A stretch of DNA of 64,000 bases. Source: Microbacterium sp. MYb62. Its GTDB lineage: Bacteria > Actinomycetota > Actinomycetes > Actinomycetales > Microbacteriaceae. Positions 1 through 8,225 of the stretch are shown here, in pieces. The stretch is taken from assembly GCF_002979475.1 (NCBI RefSeq), contig NZ_PCOY01000002.1, positions 248,001 to 312,000 of the forward strand, read 5' to 3'. Both the position numbers and the translations under genes were made by a program. The notes under the pieces are model-generated. The model saw only the letters and a list, made by a program, of their open reading frames with translations. It did not search any database and was not told the DNA's origin. Position 1 is the stretch's first letter. Every line of letters starts with the position of its first letter.

Positions 1-108
1 GCCTTCGCCGTGTGCGCGGTCGTCGTGGTGTTCTTCGAGAAGCCACGGCCCTGGGGTGCACCGGCCACCCCGCAGACGGCGGGTTCTGTTGTGAGAGAGG
101 GACGATGA
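1..108 (+). CDS. C-terminal end of a membrane protein (partial)
   Basis: The first reading frame is open from the window edge to a TGA at 106-108. It encodes a hydrophobic stretch (AFAVCAVVVVFFEKPRPWG) followed by a short polar tail, as expected for a last membrane segment with a cytoplasmic end. The stop overlaps the ATG at 105 of the ABC ATPase gene (ATGA), so the two are probably co-transcribed. The family cannot be named from 35 residues. Confidence 0.5.
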   Translation, partial: AFAVCAVVVVFFEKPRPWGAPATPQTAGSVVREGR

Positions 109-1304
109 TGGCGGCGATCGCAGTGGATCCAACATCCAGAACGAGTCCGATGACGAGCAAGAAGCGGGAGAAGGCTCCGATGAACGAGAGATCCGGAGGC
201 GGACGGCTCGTCGTCGACGCCCTGAAGAAGGACTACGAACTGGATGGCGCCGCCGTCCCCGTGGTCAAGGACGTCACCTTCACGATCGAGCCGGGGATGT
301 TCTACTCGCTGCTCGGCCCGTCGGGATGCGGCAAGACGACCACGCTGCGCTGCGTCGCCGGTCTCGAGCGGAGCAACGGCGGCGTCATCTCCCTCGACGG
401 CAACGTGCTGTCGACAGGCACCGAGCACGTGTCGCCGGACAAGCGCGACATCGGCATGGTGTTCCAGAACTACGCGATCTGGCCGCACATGACCGTGTTC
501 GCCAACGCGATCTTCCCGCTGCAGGTCGCGGGTTCGAAGCTTCCGAAGCAGGAGGCGCGCAAGCGGGCGATGGAGGCGCTGGAGCTCGTGCAGCTCGACC
601 ACCTCGCCCAGCGTCCGGCCACCGCGCTCTCGGGCGGTCAGCAGCAGCGCCTGGCCCTCGCTCGTGCGCTGGCCCACCGACCCCGCCTGCTGCTGCTCGA
701 CGAGCCGCTGTCGAACCTCGACGCCAAGCTGCGCGACACCATGCGCAACGAACTTCGGAGTCTGCAGCGCACCCTCGGCATCAGCGCCCTGTACGTGACG
801 CACGACCAGTCCGAGGCGCTGTCGATGTCCGACCGGGTCGCGGTCATGAACGGCGGGCGCATCGTGCAGGAAGCCTCTCCCCGCGAGCTCTACGACCAGC
901 CGGCCGACCGGTTCGTGGCGGATTTCGTCGGTCGCGCGAACATGATCCCCGCCGTGGTGATCGAGCGCGACGGTGCCGGCGACGCGGTGGTCGAGGCGCT
1001 CGGCACCCGGCTGCAGACCCCCGTGCCCGACGAGGTCTCGGCGGGCGACCAGGTCACGCTGACCTTCCGCCCCGAGACCGTGCGCTGGCACGAGACCGCT
1101 GTCGACCGCCCGAACGTGCTTCCCGTGCGCATCGTGCGTGTGGAGTTCCTCGGCGAGATCGTCGAGTACGAGGCCGAGGTGCTCACCGAGGGCGAGCCCG
1201 TCGCCACGATCGTCGGCCGCGGGGCACCGCAGGCGACACCCCCCGAGGGCGGCAGGGTCTTCCTCGAACTGGTCCCGCACGCCTGCCGCGTGCTGGGCGC
1301 CTGA
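105..1304 (+). CDS. ABC transporter ATP-binding protein, Fe(3+)/spermidine/putrescine type
   Basis: This is the ATPase that powers the importer encoded by the next two genes. It carries Walker A (GPSGCGKTT, near residue 71), a Q-loop (QNYAIW), the signature LSGGQQQR, Walker B (LLLLDEP) and the H-loop (YVTHDQ). A C-terminal TOBE-like extension of about 120 residues is typical of the FbpC/PotA group. The ATG at 105 follows GAGAGAGG and overlaps the upstream stop. A second start at 180 (MNERSGGG) also has a GGGAGAAGG site and would give the more usual N-terminus, so the start is uncertain. The substrate is not determined by the ATPase. Confidence 0.88.
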   Translation: MMAAIAVDPTSRTSPMTSKKREKAPMNERSGGGRLVVDALKKDYELDGAAVPVVKDVTFTIEPGMFYSLLGPSGCGKTTTLRCVAGLERSNGGVISLDGNVLSTGTEHVSPDKRDIGMVFQNYAIWPHMTVFANAIFPLQVAGSKLPKQEARKRAMEALELVQLDHLAQRPATALSGGQQQRLALARALAHRPRLLLLDEPLSNLDAKLRDTMRNELRSLQRTLGISALYVTHDQSEALSMSDRVAVMNGGRIVQEASPRELYDQPADRFVADFVGRANMIPAVVIERDGAGDAVVEALGTRLQTPVPDEVSAGDQVTLTFRPETVRWHETAVDRPNVLPVRIVRVEFLGEIVEYEAEVLTEGEPVATIVGRGAPQATPPEGGRVFLELVPHACRVLGA

Positions 1305-1361
1305 CGCAACCCGCACCACACCCGCAATCACACACCTGATGTCAGAGAGGACATTCAGATC

Positions 1362-2522
1362 ATGAAGAGAACACTGGGAGCAGTCGCCATCACGGCGGTC
1401 TTCGCACTCGCCCTGACCGGATGCAACACGTCGACCGAGGCCGCCGGCGGTGACAGCGCGCTCAAGGGCGACGCCGCCTCGGCCACCTGCGACGCCGCGG
1501 AGATCGGAGCGATCACCCGCTGCGAGAACTTCTACGACGACTACTGGCCCGAGATCGACAAGCAGCTCGACACGCTCTACGAAGAGGCCAAGAAGGCCGA
1601 CGGCGGCACGCTGGTCATCTGGGACTGGTACGAGCTGTCGCCCGACGTGATCGAGCAGTTCAACAAGCGCTTCCCCGACATCAAGGTCGAGACCAGGGGC
1701 CTCACCTACAACCTGTCGTCGGCGATCATCTCGGCCAAGGCCACGGGTTCGCGCAACACCGATGTGGTGTCAGGCTCGATCACCTCGATGGCCGCCATGT
1801 ACGACGAGGGCTTCTGGGAGAAGGTCGACTGGGAGAGCTTCGGCGTTCCGAAGGAGTTCCTGACCATCGGCGCCCCCGAGCTCATGCCCGACAGCATCAA
1901 CGGCACGCTCATCCAGTACAACACCGACAAGGTCGAGTCGGTGCCGGAGACGCTCGACGGGCTGCTGGCCCCCGAGTACAAGGACAAGGTGTCGGTCGCC
2001 GGCTACAACGCGGTGGTCTTCGCCGGATACGGCATGGCCGAGGGCGAAGACAAGATGGTCTCGCTGATCGACGAGCTGATGTCGTCGGGCAACCTGAAGC
2101 TGCTGGAGGACCAGGGTGCTCCGCTGTCGAGCGGTGACGTGCCGATCGCGCTGAACCAGACGCTGTTCAACCCGAACCCCGCGCTGCAGGTCTCGCCGTT
2201 CGAGCACGCGGGGGTCTGGGCGCAATTCTCCGGAGTGAACTCCGACGCCAAGAACAAGCCGGGTGCGGCGCTCTGGACCCTGTGGAACGCGTTCGACCCC
2301 GACTGGATCACACTCCGCATGACGGACGAGCGCTTCGCCAGCACCCAGGTGCCGTTCGCGGGGCTTCCGGCCGCGACGTTCGCCGAGTCCACCGGGCTCA
2401 TGAAGACGAACTCCGATGCACTGCTGCTCGGCCTCGACAACGGGGCCGAGACCGAGACGCAGGCCACTCGTGACGACTGGCAGGCCATGATCAACGCCGC
2501 CGACAAGGCGCTGAACGGATAA
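1362..2522 (+). CDS. Extracellular solute-binding lipoprotein of an Fe(3+)/polyamine-type importer
   Basis: This 386-residue protein starts with a lipoprotein signal peptide (ALALTGC lipobox, acylated Cys near residue 20). The mature part contains LVIWDWYELSPDVIEQFNKR, the first strand and helix of type-II periplasmic-binding folds of the iron/polyamine group. It should capture ligand outside the membrane and deliver it to the fused permease encoded two bases downstream. An insert of about 70 residues separates the lipobox from the binding fold, longer than in typical FbpA. Iron, polyamine or another small ligand are all possible. Confidence 0.8.
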   Translation: MKRTLGAVAITAVFALALTGCNTSTEAAGGDSALKGDAASATCDAAEIGAITRCENFYDDYWPEIDKQLDTLYEEAKKADGGTLVIWDWYELSPDVIEQFNKRFPDIKVETRGLTYNLSSAIISAKATGSRNTDVVSGSITSMAAMYDEGFWEKVDWESFGVPKEFLTIGAPELMPDSINGTLIQYNTDKVESVPETLDGLLAPEYKDKVSVAGYNAVVFAGYGMAEGEDKMVSLIDELMSSGNLKLLEDQGAPLSSGDVPIALNQTLFNPNPALQVSPFEHAGVWAQFSGVNSDAKNKPGAALWTLWNAFDPDWITLRMTDERFASTQVPFAGLPAATFAESTGLMKTNSDALLLGLDNGAETETQATRDDWQAMINAADKALNG

Positions 2523-2524
2523 CG

Positions 2525-4399
2525 ATGTTCAAGGCAGGACGGACCACGGGGCGAAAGCGTCCCACCACGATGACGATCGCGATGATCGTCGCGGGCGCGG
2601 TCATCTTCATCCTTCTCGCGGTACCGCTGATCGTCCAGGTGATCACCGCGTTCCGTGGTCCGTTCCTGCCCTTCGGCGTCTCCTCGGCCCAGTGGGGTGT
2701 CGAGAACTTCGTCACCCTCTGGCAGCTGCGCGAAGATTTCTGGGGCGTGCTGGGCGCGACCGGCGCCTTCGTCGGCGGCTCCACGCTGCTCACGCTCCTG
2801 ATGGCATTCGGCCTCGCCTGGGTCACGGTGCGCACGGACGCCCCGTGGCGGCGCCTCATCTCGGTGCTGGTGATCGTGCCGTACATCATCCCGCCGATCG
2901 TGAAGGCGCAGGCCTACCTGCTGATGCTGTCGCCCGAGTCGGGCGTGCTCAACCAGATGCTGCGACTGCTGCCGTTCGCGAGCGACGTGCCGATCGACCC
3001 GTACGCGTTTCCGACCATGATCTTCATCCAGGCGCTGACGAACGTCACTTTCCCGTACCTGATGATCGTGCCCATCCTGACGAACATGGACGGCTCGCTC
3101 GAGGAGTCGGCGCGGGTGTCCGGGGCCTCGTGGCCGCAGACCCTGCGTCGGGTGACGCTGCCGATGCTCTGGCCCGGCCTGCTCGGCGTGACCGTGCTCA
3201 CCTTCATCCTCGGCCTCGGCAGTCTCGAGGTGCCACTGCTGTTCGGCCAGGAGTCGGGGCGCGACATCTTCGCCCTCAAGCTCTGGACGCTCATCAGCTC
3301 CAACGCGGGCGAGCTGCCCCAGTACGGGCTGGCCGCCGCGTGGGGCCTGGTGTTCCTCGTGATCACGACCATCGCCTTCGCGATCTATCTGCGAGCCACG
3401 CGCAACGCCGAGCGAAGAGCCTCGGTGTCGGGCAAGGGCTTCCGGCCGTCGACCATGCGGATGGGGCCGTGGAAGATCCCGGTCATGCTGCTGGTCGCCG
3501 TGTTCATCCTGCTCACCGGCATCCTCCCTCTTCTGGCGCTGCTGTGGGCGGCGATCACCCCGTACCCTGTGGCATTCTCGATCGACGCGATGCTCGGCAG
3601 CACCGACTTCGGAGCGTTCGGTACGGTGCTCGCCGACCCGGAGTTCTGGGTGTCGCTCGGGCGCACGGTCATCATCGCGGGCGGCAGTGCCACGATCGCC
3701 GTCGTCTTCGCCACGGTGCTCGCGTACGGCATCGCCCGCAGCAAGAAGACCTGGTGGGTGAAGGCCATGGACCTGTTCGCGTCGTCGTCGGTCGCGATCC
3801 CCGCGACCATCGCCGGCTTCGCGATGTTCCTCACCTTCATGGTGATCAACCCTTACATCCCGATCGCGGGCACGCTGCTCGCCCTCGTGATCGCGTACTC
3901 CTACCGGGTGTCGATCGCCTACCGCTCGTCGTACAGCGCGACGCTGCAGATCCGACCCGAGCTGGAAGAGGCGGCGCTCACCAGCGGAGCGAGTCGGTTC
4001 GAGGGGTTCCGCCGCATCATCGCGCCCCTGCTGATGCCCACCGTGATGGCGGTGTGGATCCAGATGTTCATCCTCGGCACCAACGAGTTCACGCTCCCGG
4101 CGTTCCTGGCGACCCCGTCGTCGCGGCCGCTGTCGATGTACATCTACGCGATGATCAACCCGCGCTCGGCGCAGCTCTATGCACCCGACCAGGGTGCCGC
4201 GATGGCGCTGATCTTCACGCTGATGGTCTTCGCGATCGGCTACGGCCTGCAGTGGGCGCTCTCTCGCCGGGCGATCGGTCGGGCGCGCAAGCCCGTCGCC
4301 GCGGGCCTCCCCGACCTCGCCGCGACCCCGGTTCCTGCCGGCGATTCGGCGACCGTGACCCTGGCCGTGCAGCGTCAGAAGGGGCGTGCGAAGGGCTGA
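2525..4399 (+). CDS. Fused double permease of the Fe(3+)/polyamine-type ABC importer
   Basis: The 624-residue protein has two homologous halves with about six membrane segments each, as in FbpB-type permeases. Each half has an EAA-like coupling loop (EESARVSGASWPQTLRRVTLP and EEAALTSGASRFEGFRRI, both shortened here where needed to the conserved core E-x-A-x3-G-A-S). The gene begins two bases after the binding-protein stop and completes a three-gene ATPase, binding protein, permease operon. It is followed by a palindromic repeat that may end transcription. The ligand is not evident. Confidence 0.85.
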   Translation: MFKAGRTTGRKRPTTMTIAMIVAGAVIFILLAVPLIVQVITAFRGPFLPFGVSSAQWGVENFVTLWQLREDFWGVLGATGAFVGGSTLLTLLMAFGLAWVTVRTDAPWRRLISVLVIVPYIIPPIVKAQAYLLMLSPESGVLNQMLRLLPFASDVPIDPYAFPTMIFIQALTNVTFPYLMIVPILTNMDGSLEESARVSGASWPQTLRRVTLPMLWPGLLGVTVLTFILGLGSLEVPLLFGQESGRDIFALKLWTLISSNAGELPQYGLAAAWGLVFLVITTIAFAIYLRATRNAERRASVSGKGFRPSTMRMGPWKIPVMLLVAVFILLTGILPLLALLWAAITPYPVAFSIDAMLGSTDFGAFGTVLADPEFWVSLGRTVIIAGGSATIAVVFATVLAYGIARSKKTWWVKAMDLFASSSVAIPATIAGFAMFLTFMVINPYIPIAGTLLALVIAYSYRVSIAYRSSYSATLQIRPELEEAALTSGASRFEGFRRIIAPLLMPTVMAVWIQMFILGTNEFTLPAFLATPSSRPLSMYIYAMINPRSAQLYAPDQGAAMALIFTLMVFAIGYGLQWALSRRAIGRARKPVAAGLPDLAATPVPAGDSATVTLAVQRQKGRAKG

Positions 4400-4422
4400 T
4401 CCGTCGCCGCACCGCGTTCTCC

Positions 4423-4507
4423 GGCCGCGAGTGCACGGCTTGTTGTCGAGTGCACGGCTTGTCGACGCGACGGAGCCGTGCACTCGGCGAGACGCCGTGC
4501 ACTCGAC
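4423..4507 (+). repeat. 85-bp palindromic repeat, copy A
   Basis: The element holds two direct copies of GAGTGCACGGC followed by two inverted copies GCCGTGCACTC, so it can fold into a strong hairpin or cruciform. A copy of the same length, orientation and near-identical sequence lies at 8042-8126. It sits between two convergent genes, just after the permease stop, so it could act as a bidirectional terminator or a REP-like element. A short run of GAC triplets (about 4504-4524) follows it. Confidence 0.85.
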
Positions 4508-4550
4508 GACGACGACGACGACGGCACGCGGCGGTGAGGTGAAGAGAGCG

Positions 4551-4835
4551 TCAGGTCCAGACGCCGGTCGCGATCGCGGCTGTCTCCCCGGAGATCGCGT
4601 TGGCGGTGATGAGTCGGCGGGTGGCTTCGGCGAGCAGCGCCTTCATGTCACGGATCGCGGCGGACCACTCCCGGTGGGCACGCTCGTAGGCGTTCTGCGC
4701 GTCACCGGTCCACGTGTCCTTCAGCTGGGTCGCCGCGGCATCGAGGGTGTCGAGCTCGTGTTCGAAGCCGCGCACGGTGAGGGCGAGCCGTGCGACGGCG
4801 TTTGCGACGGCATCGTGGTCGACGGCGACTCTCAT
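4551..4835 (-). CDS. WXG100-family protein (ESX secretion type)
   Basis: This 94-residue, all-helical protein carries the turn motif W42-T-G44 between two helices, with Y50 and E51 downstream, the hallmark of small ESAT-6-like type VII secretion substrates. The start at 4835 is set by GGAGGAACG immediately upstream and by the ATGA overlap with the mini-ORF before it. It is the last gene of a five-member minus-strand operon headed by another WXG-like protein and a toxin, so it is probably a secretion partner or chaperone for that toxin. No secretion machinery genes are in the window. Confidence 0.8.
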   Translation of the reverse strand: MRVAVDHDAVANAVARLALTVRGFEHELDTLDAAATQLKDTWTGDAQNAYERAHREWSAAIRDMKALLAEATRRLITANAISGETAAIATGVWT

Positions 4836-4897
4836 CGTTCCTCCGAGAGTTCGTGGGACAGGTCGAGTTCGCGGAGCACGTAGGGCTGGAGGTGCAT
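4832..4897 (-). pseudogene. Remnant C-terminus of a second immunity protein
   Basis: A 21-residue open frame (ATG at 4897, stop at 4832-4834) contains QPYVLRELDLS. The complete immunity protein encoded just upstream ends with QPYTLREIDMS, so nine or so of eleven positions match or are conservative. The mini-ORF overlaps the upstream stop by one base (TGATG) and the downstream WXG start as ATGA. The simplest reading is the scar of a tandem immunity-gene duplication that lost all but its 3' end, yet kept the translational coupling. It could still be translated as a tiny peptide. Confidence 0.6.
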
Positions 4898-5391
4898 CAC
4901 GCTTCATCCTCAGCGGATTCAGGCACGCTCATGTCGATTTCGCGGAGAGTGTACGGCTGCGCGACCTTGTCTGTGAGGAAGTAGGTGTAGAAGATCACGG
5001 CCGCCTCGTCGGCGGTGAAGACCTCGTTCGGGTAGACCGTCGTGCTGTAGCGGCCGTCGTCCCAGTGGATCACTTCGGTCGGTTCGCCGGAGAGGTCGCC
5101 GTCTGGCCGACCAATCGTGTACTGGTGTGGGGTGCCGTCTGGATCGACGTAGCGGACCTCGATCGTGAGTGCTTCCGCGGTTCCTGCGCACTGCATGTAT
5201 TCGTCGTTGAACGGGATGCTCTCCAGCAGATCCGCACCCTCCGGCGCGCGCCACAGGCTCCACGCCCAGAACGACGACCCGTTCATCCGGTTCAACGCAA
5301 AACGAATCTCCTCCGGATAAGGGCGGAGGTCGTCGAGAAGAGCACCCCGCGTGAAGCCGTTGATCTGGTCGATGTGTGTAGGTTTCGTCAC
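4897..5391 (-). CDS. Putative immunity protein for the adjacent nuclease toxin (Imm1-like)
   Basis: This 164-residue soluble protein starts at a GTG that overlaps the toxin stop (GTGA), the usual placement of a cognate immunity gene. It is acidic. Its C-terminal part (EVFTADEAAVIFYTYFLTDK) resembles the helix region of the Imm1 family, although the terminal Trp expected there is not seen. It would bind the C-terminal toxin domain in the producing cell and block it. The family call rests on pattern resemblance only; the role rests mainly on position. Confidence 0.55.
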   Translation of the reverse strand: MTKPTHIDQINGFTRGALLDDLRPYPEEIRFALNRMNGSSFWAWSLWRAPEGADLLESIPFNDEYMQCAGTAEALTIEVRYVDPDGTPHQYTIGRPDGDLSGEPTEVIHWDDGRYSTTVYPNEVFTADEAAVIFYTYFLTDKVAQPYTLREIDMSVPESAEDEA

Positions 5392-6674
5392 GGTACTTCC
5401 TTCAATATCACTCGAACGATCTGAATCTTCTCGCCGTCGAGCATGGCAGTCGCTGGTCGCTCGACGCTCAGCGTGCTGTCAAAACCCCTCTGCGCAGCAT
5501 TTTGAGTGCCCCCGCCGCTCTTGACCTCGATCGCTGTGTAGGTCCCGTCAGCATTCCGGTAGAGCCCGTCGAAGTAGCGGTGTTGATCGGTCGAAGCTCC
5601 TGGTTGCCGGAACCCCTCGATGATCGCACGCACCTTGTCGCGGATGACGTCGACTCCGAGCCTCTCCTCGACCTGGTCGAGACCGATCTTCTCGGCGTCG
5701 ACCCAGGGCCGTTGGCCGTCGCCGTTGTACTGGCCGAGCACGTTGCGTCCACCGTGGGTGGGGTGCGGCGGCGGGCCCTCAGCAGCGTTGGTGGCGGATT
5801 CGTTTGCCCATCGACCGGCGGCGTGTCCCGCTGCGGCGAGGCCGGCGGCGGCTACTCCCGCGCCGGCCCAGGCCAGGCCACCGCCGGGCACTGCACCGAC
5901 GCCGGTGACCGCGACGGCTCCCCCTCCTCCCATCATCGTTCCACCGCCGACCACGAGTGCGACGCCGCCGAGGAGCTCGAGGATGGTGTCGGGGTGCTCC
6001 CACAGCGTCTGCGCCGACACCGCGAGCATGTCGAGCGTCGCCCGGAAGGGCCGGACGACGGCGACGTCGAAAGCGATGGTCGTGATCGCGCGCTGCGCCG
6101 CACTCGCTGCTTCCGCATCGGTCAGCGGCATCCGTGCGGCGGCTGCCGCTTCGTCCAGCCGGGAGGCGCGGTCGCGGGCGAAGACCTCGAGTGTCATCCG
6201 CGCGTTGAACAGCACCTCTCGCGCTTCGTCGTGTGCGGGGCCGGACGGATCGATGAACGGCACGTCGATCTCGGGATATCGCAGGCCTTGTCCCGTACGC
6301 AGTTCGCGCATGGACGCGCGATGAGTGGCCAGCGCCGTCATGGCCTGCTGTTCGGCCTCGTTCCAGAGGGTGATCGCACGGTCTGCTTCGTCCTGCGCCC
6401 ACTCCAGGGCATCTGCCCAGGTGAACAACGCATTCGCCCCGGCTCGAAGCCCTTCGCCGGCGTCTTTCCAATGCAGGAGTTGGCGCTGGAACCGTTCCAG
6501 GTAGGCGTCGTACGCGTCGCCCTTCCAGGTGCCGTCGTCATCCAGGCGGGACAGGTCATCGCGCACCTGGGTCGCCGCCGTGCTGTGCGCCTTCCATGCC
6601 TCTGCGGTCGCTCGCGCGTCTGACACCGACCCGGGGATGAGATCCGTCGCGGACTGCGACTGCCCGAGTTCCAT
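5388..6674 (-). CDS. Polymorphic toxin: WXG-like N-terminus with C-terminal PD-(D/E)XK nuclease-like domain
   Basis: The 428-residue protein is modular. Residues 1 to about 150 are helical with a W50-K-G52 turn, resembling type VII secreted toxin N-termini. A Gly/Ala-rich hydrophobic stretch covers roughly 233-290. The C-terminal domain contains D369 and E383-V-K385 in the spacing of PD-(D/E)XK nucleases (YFDGLYRN, then IEVKSGGG), so DNA or RNA cleavage is likely. It is preceded by a small WXG-like gene with one-base overlap and followed by the immunity gene, the classic order of a polymorphic toxin locus. The target and nuclease subtype are unknown. Confidence 0.72.
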   Translation of the reverse strand: MELGQSQSATDLIPGSVSDARATAEAWKAHSTAATQVRDDLSRLDDDGTWKGDAYDAYLERFQRQLLHWKDAGEGLRAGANALFTWADALEWAQDEADRAITLWNEAEQQAMTALATHRASMRELRTGQGLRYPEIDVPFIDPSGPAHDEAREVLFNARMTLEVFARDRASRLDEAAAAARMPLTDAEAASAAQRAITTIAFDVAVVRPFRATLDMLAVSAQTLWEHPDTILELLGGVALVVGGGTMMGGGGAVAVTGVGAVPGGGLAWAGAGVAAAGLAAAGHAAGRWANESATNAAEGPPPHPTHGGRNVLGQYNGDGQRPWVDAEKIGLDQVEERLGVDVIRDKVRAIIEGFRQPGASTDQHRYFDGLYRNADGTYTAIEVKSGGGTQNAAQRGFDSTLSVERPATAMLDGEKIQIVRVILKEVP

Positions 6675-6964
6675 CAGTCGTCCCAGATCATCGCGTCGAC
6701 CTCGGCCTTCGCCGCGTCGGTGCCCTCTTCGAAGACGCGCGCGGTTGTCTCGAGCCGGTCCGCGAAGTCCTCAGCATCAGCGACCCGCGCCGTCAGCCCC
6801 GAGGACCACTTCGTGCCGAAGTCTGCTGCCGCAGCGACGATCCACTCATGCCCCGCATCGGCCGGCTCCGCGATCTCCGAAGAGCCGAGGCCGACGACAG
6901 CTCGGCGTGCCTTGGTCGACATGGCGCGCAGCACATCGGTGTCGATCTCGTAGTCCTGCGCCAT
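6674..6964 (-). CDS. WXG100-like small secretion partner of the toxin
   Basis: This is a 96-residue acidic helical protein. It lacks a strict W-X-G, but KW53-SSG sits where the turn between two helices is expected. It starts after GGAGGGCAGG and its stop overlaps the toxin ATG by one base (TGATG). First in the operon and size-matched to toxin-associated partner proteins, it probably pairs with the toxin N-terminus for export. The assignment is by context and helical pattern. Confidence 0.6.
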   Translation of the reverse strand: MAQDYEIDTDVLRAMSTKARRAVVGLGSSEIAEPADAGHEWIVAAAADFGTKWSSGLTARVADAEDFADRLETTARVFEEGTDAAKAEVDAMIWDD

Positions 6965-7005
6965 CCTGCCCTCCGATGAATCGCTGCCATCTTCATCACA
7001 GCAGC

Positions 7006-7039
7006 CCCAAAAGGGGACTATATGTCCTCAAGTGAGGAC
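7006..7039. promoter_or_regulatory. Hairpin and palindrome between divergent transcription units
   Basis: The gap between the minus-strand toxin operon and the plus-strand membrane genes holds CCCCAAAAGGGG (7006-7017) and GTCCTCAAGTGAGGAC (7024-7039). The second has perfect 7-bp arms around a 2-bp centre and looks like a repressor operator for one or both divergent promoters. No regulator gene lies beside it. Confidence 0.45.
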
Positions 7040-7181
7040 TGACAACCCTTCAACAACGGACGGAACCTGCGGATGCGACGCGCTTGTCCGCCGAACAGTC
7101 GACAGACACGGCGCTCGCAAACGCCTAGCGTGCTTATGGCGCGGCGTCCCTTTCGTCGCGTGCGGGAGAGGAGGGCGTGGA

Positions 7182-7592
7182 ATGCGCCTACGAGAACCTT
7201 CGGCCAAGGCGGGGATCGTCGTCGGAGCGCTGTTCATCCTGCCGATGATCGGGGTCGTCCTCGGGGCGATGGACGTCTTCGTCGGGTATGCCTGGTCGCT
7301 ACTGGCGGTCATCGCTCTGGTGGTCTTCACTGCGAGAGCGTTCCGCGGTCCCGGCGAGAGTCTGGAGCCCCGGCCGTGGTGGCGGATGACGACGACGGCG
7401 CTCTCCAGTGCGGTCCTTTCCGCCCTCTTCGCGATTCAGGCCGTCACCGGCCTCTTTCGAGCGAGCAGCACGCCGTTCCCGCTCGCCGTCACCGTCGGTG
7501 CGCTGCTGGCGCTCGTGGTCGCCGGAGCGTACGCGTTCTCCGCGACCAGCCTCATCGGTGTCGAGAGGGCGCGAGAGGCCGTGACGCGATGA
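7182..7592 (+). CDS. Small membrane protein, four predicted segments
   Basis: I do not recognise the family. The 136-residue product starts after GAGGAGGG at an internal ATG; longer in-frame starts lack a good ribosome site. Hydrophobic stretches cover about residues 10-32, 34-48, 62-82 and 92-115, consistent with four membrane segments. It is translationally coupled (ATGA) to another small membrane protein. Because both lie inside the repeat-flanked cassette with the toxin, they may have moved together, but no functional link is visible. Confidence 0.6.
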   Translation: MRLREPSAKAGIVVGALFILPMIGVVLGAMDVFVGYAWSLLAVIALVVFTARAFRGPGESLEPRPWWRMTTTALSSAVLSALFAIQAVTGLFRASSTPFPLAVTVGALLALVVAGAYAFSATSLIGVERAREAVTR

Positions 7593-8023
7593 CGAAGGCG
7601 GAGCGCCCGCGCACTCTGGGGTGGTGGTTCGTCCTCCTGAGCGCGCTGGGCGCGGTGTTGATCTGGTTCGTCTTCATCGGTCAGTATGCCGACGGCCGCG
7701 AGATCGAAGGCCAATGCTTCGGGAATGTGCCCCCAGGGGCTGTGGCGACAGAAGACTCCTCCGCCTACGAAGCCGACATCACGTTCCTGCCCCCGGGTCG
7801 ACAGTGCACCTACGCCGCCACGGACGGCGGCACGATCACCACCCAGACCGGTGAGTCTCGGGTCCCGATCGCGTTCCTCGCCACCGGACTCGGGCTCCTC
7901 GCGCTCGTCTTGACCTGGGCGTTCCGACGGCGGACCACCGCGATGCAGCAGGTCCTCACCCACTCCGCGCTCCTCGTCCTCGGCCTGGGATGGGCCACGA
8001 TCGCCATCTACGCCAACGGATAG
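7589..8023 (+). CDS. Small membrane protein with an extracytoplasmic loop
   Basis: The 144-residue product has one N-terminal membrane segment (GWWFVLLSALGAVLIWFVF). A polar loop of about 65 residues follows with two cysteines (GQCFGN and GRQCTYA) that could form a disulfide outside the membrane. Two more membrane segments lie at the C-terminus. The start overlaps the preceding stop (ATGA). No family was recognised. Confidence 0.6.
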   Translation: MTKAERPRTLGWWFVLLSALGAVLIWFVFIGQYADGREIEGQCFGNVPPGAVATEDSSAYEADITFLPPGRQCTYAATDGGTITTQTGESRVPIAFLATGLGLLALVLTWAFRRRTTAMQQVLTHSALLVLGLGWATIAIYANG

Positions 8024-8041
8024 CCGCGCGCTCCCGCGCCC

Positions 8042-8126
8042 GGCCGCGAGTGCACGGCTTCGTGTCGAGTGCACGGCGTATCAACGCAAGGAAGCCGTGC
8101 ACTCGTCGAGATCCCGTGCACTCGAC
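8042..8126 (+). repeat. 85-bp palindromic repeat, copy B
   Basis: This is the second copy of the element at 4423-4507, in the same orientation. It again has two GAGTGCACGGC units and two inverted GCCGTGCACTC units, with a few substitutions mostly in the loop. It lies 19 bases after the stop of the membrane gene and before the F420 operon promoter, so it may also terminate transcription. The two copies exactly bracket the toxin/membrane-protein block. Confidence 0.85.
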
Positions 8127-8162
8127 AGCGCAGGCCTCCAGGCAATTGACCAGCGGTGTCTC

Positions 8163-8191
8163 TTGACTTTTGGATCCAGTATCCATTCAAT
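8163..8191 (+). promoter_or_regulatory. Promoter of the F420 operon with embedded operator (site 1)
   Basis: TTGACT (8163-8168) and TTCAAT (8186-8191) are 17 bp apart, as expected for a sigma-70-type promoter. The 15-bp palindrome TGGATCCAGTATCCA occupies 8171-8185, filling almost the whole spacer. A repressor bound there would exclude RNA polymerase. The same TGGATNCNGNATCCA pattern recurs at four more loci in the window. Confidence 0.65.
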
Positions 8192-8225
8192 GGGAACAGC
8201 AGCAGATCAAGGGGGAGGAGGCGAC

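Noticed and set aside
2003..4483. Very long minus-strand frame (826 codons) opposite the permease, and similar long frames at 14571-16877, 19114-21690, 32982-35681 and 54081-56735
   Set aside because: They are antisense or extended shadows of well-supported genes in GC-rich DNA, rich in Arg/His/Asp/Gly, with no domain motifs or ribosome sites. Where part of such a frame is real (the importer permease) only that part is annotated.
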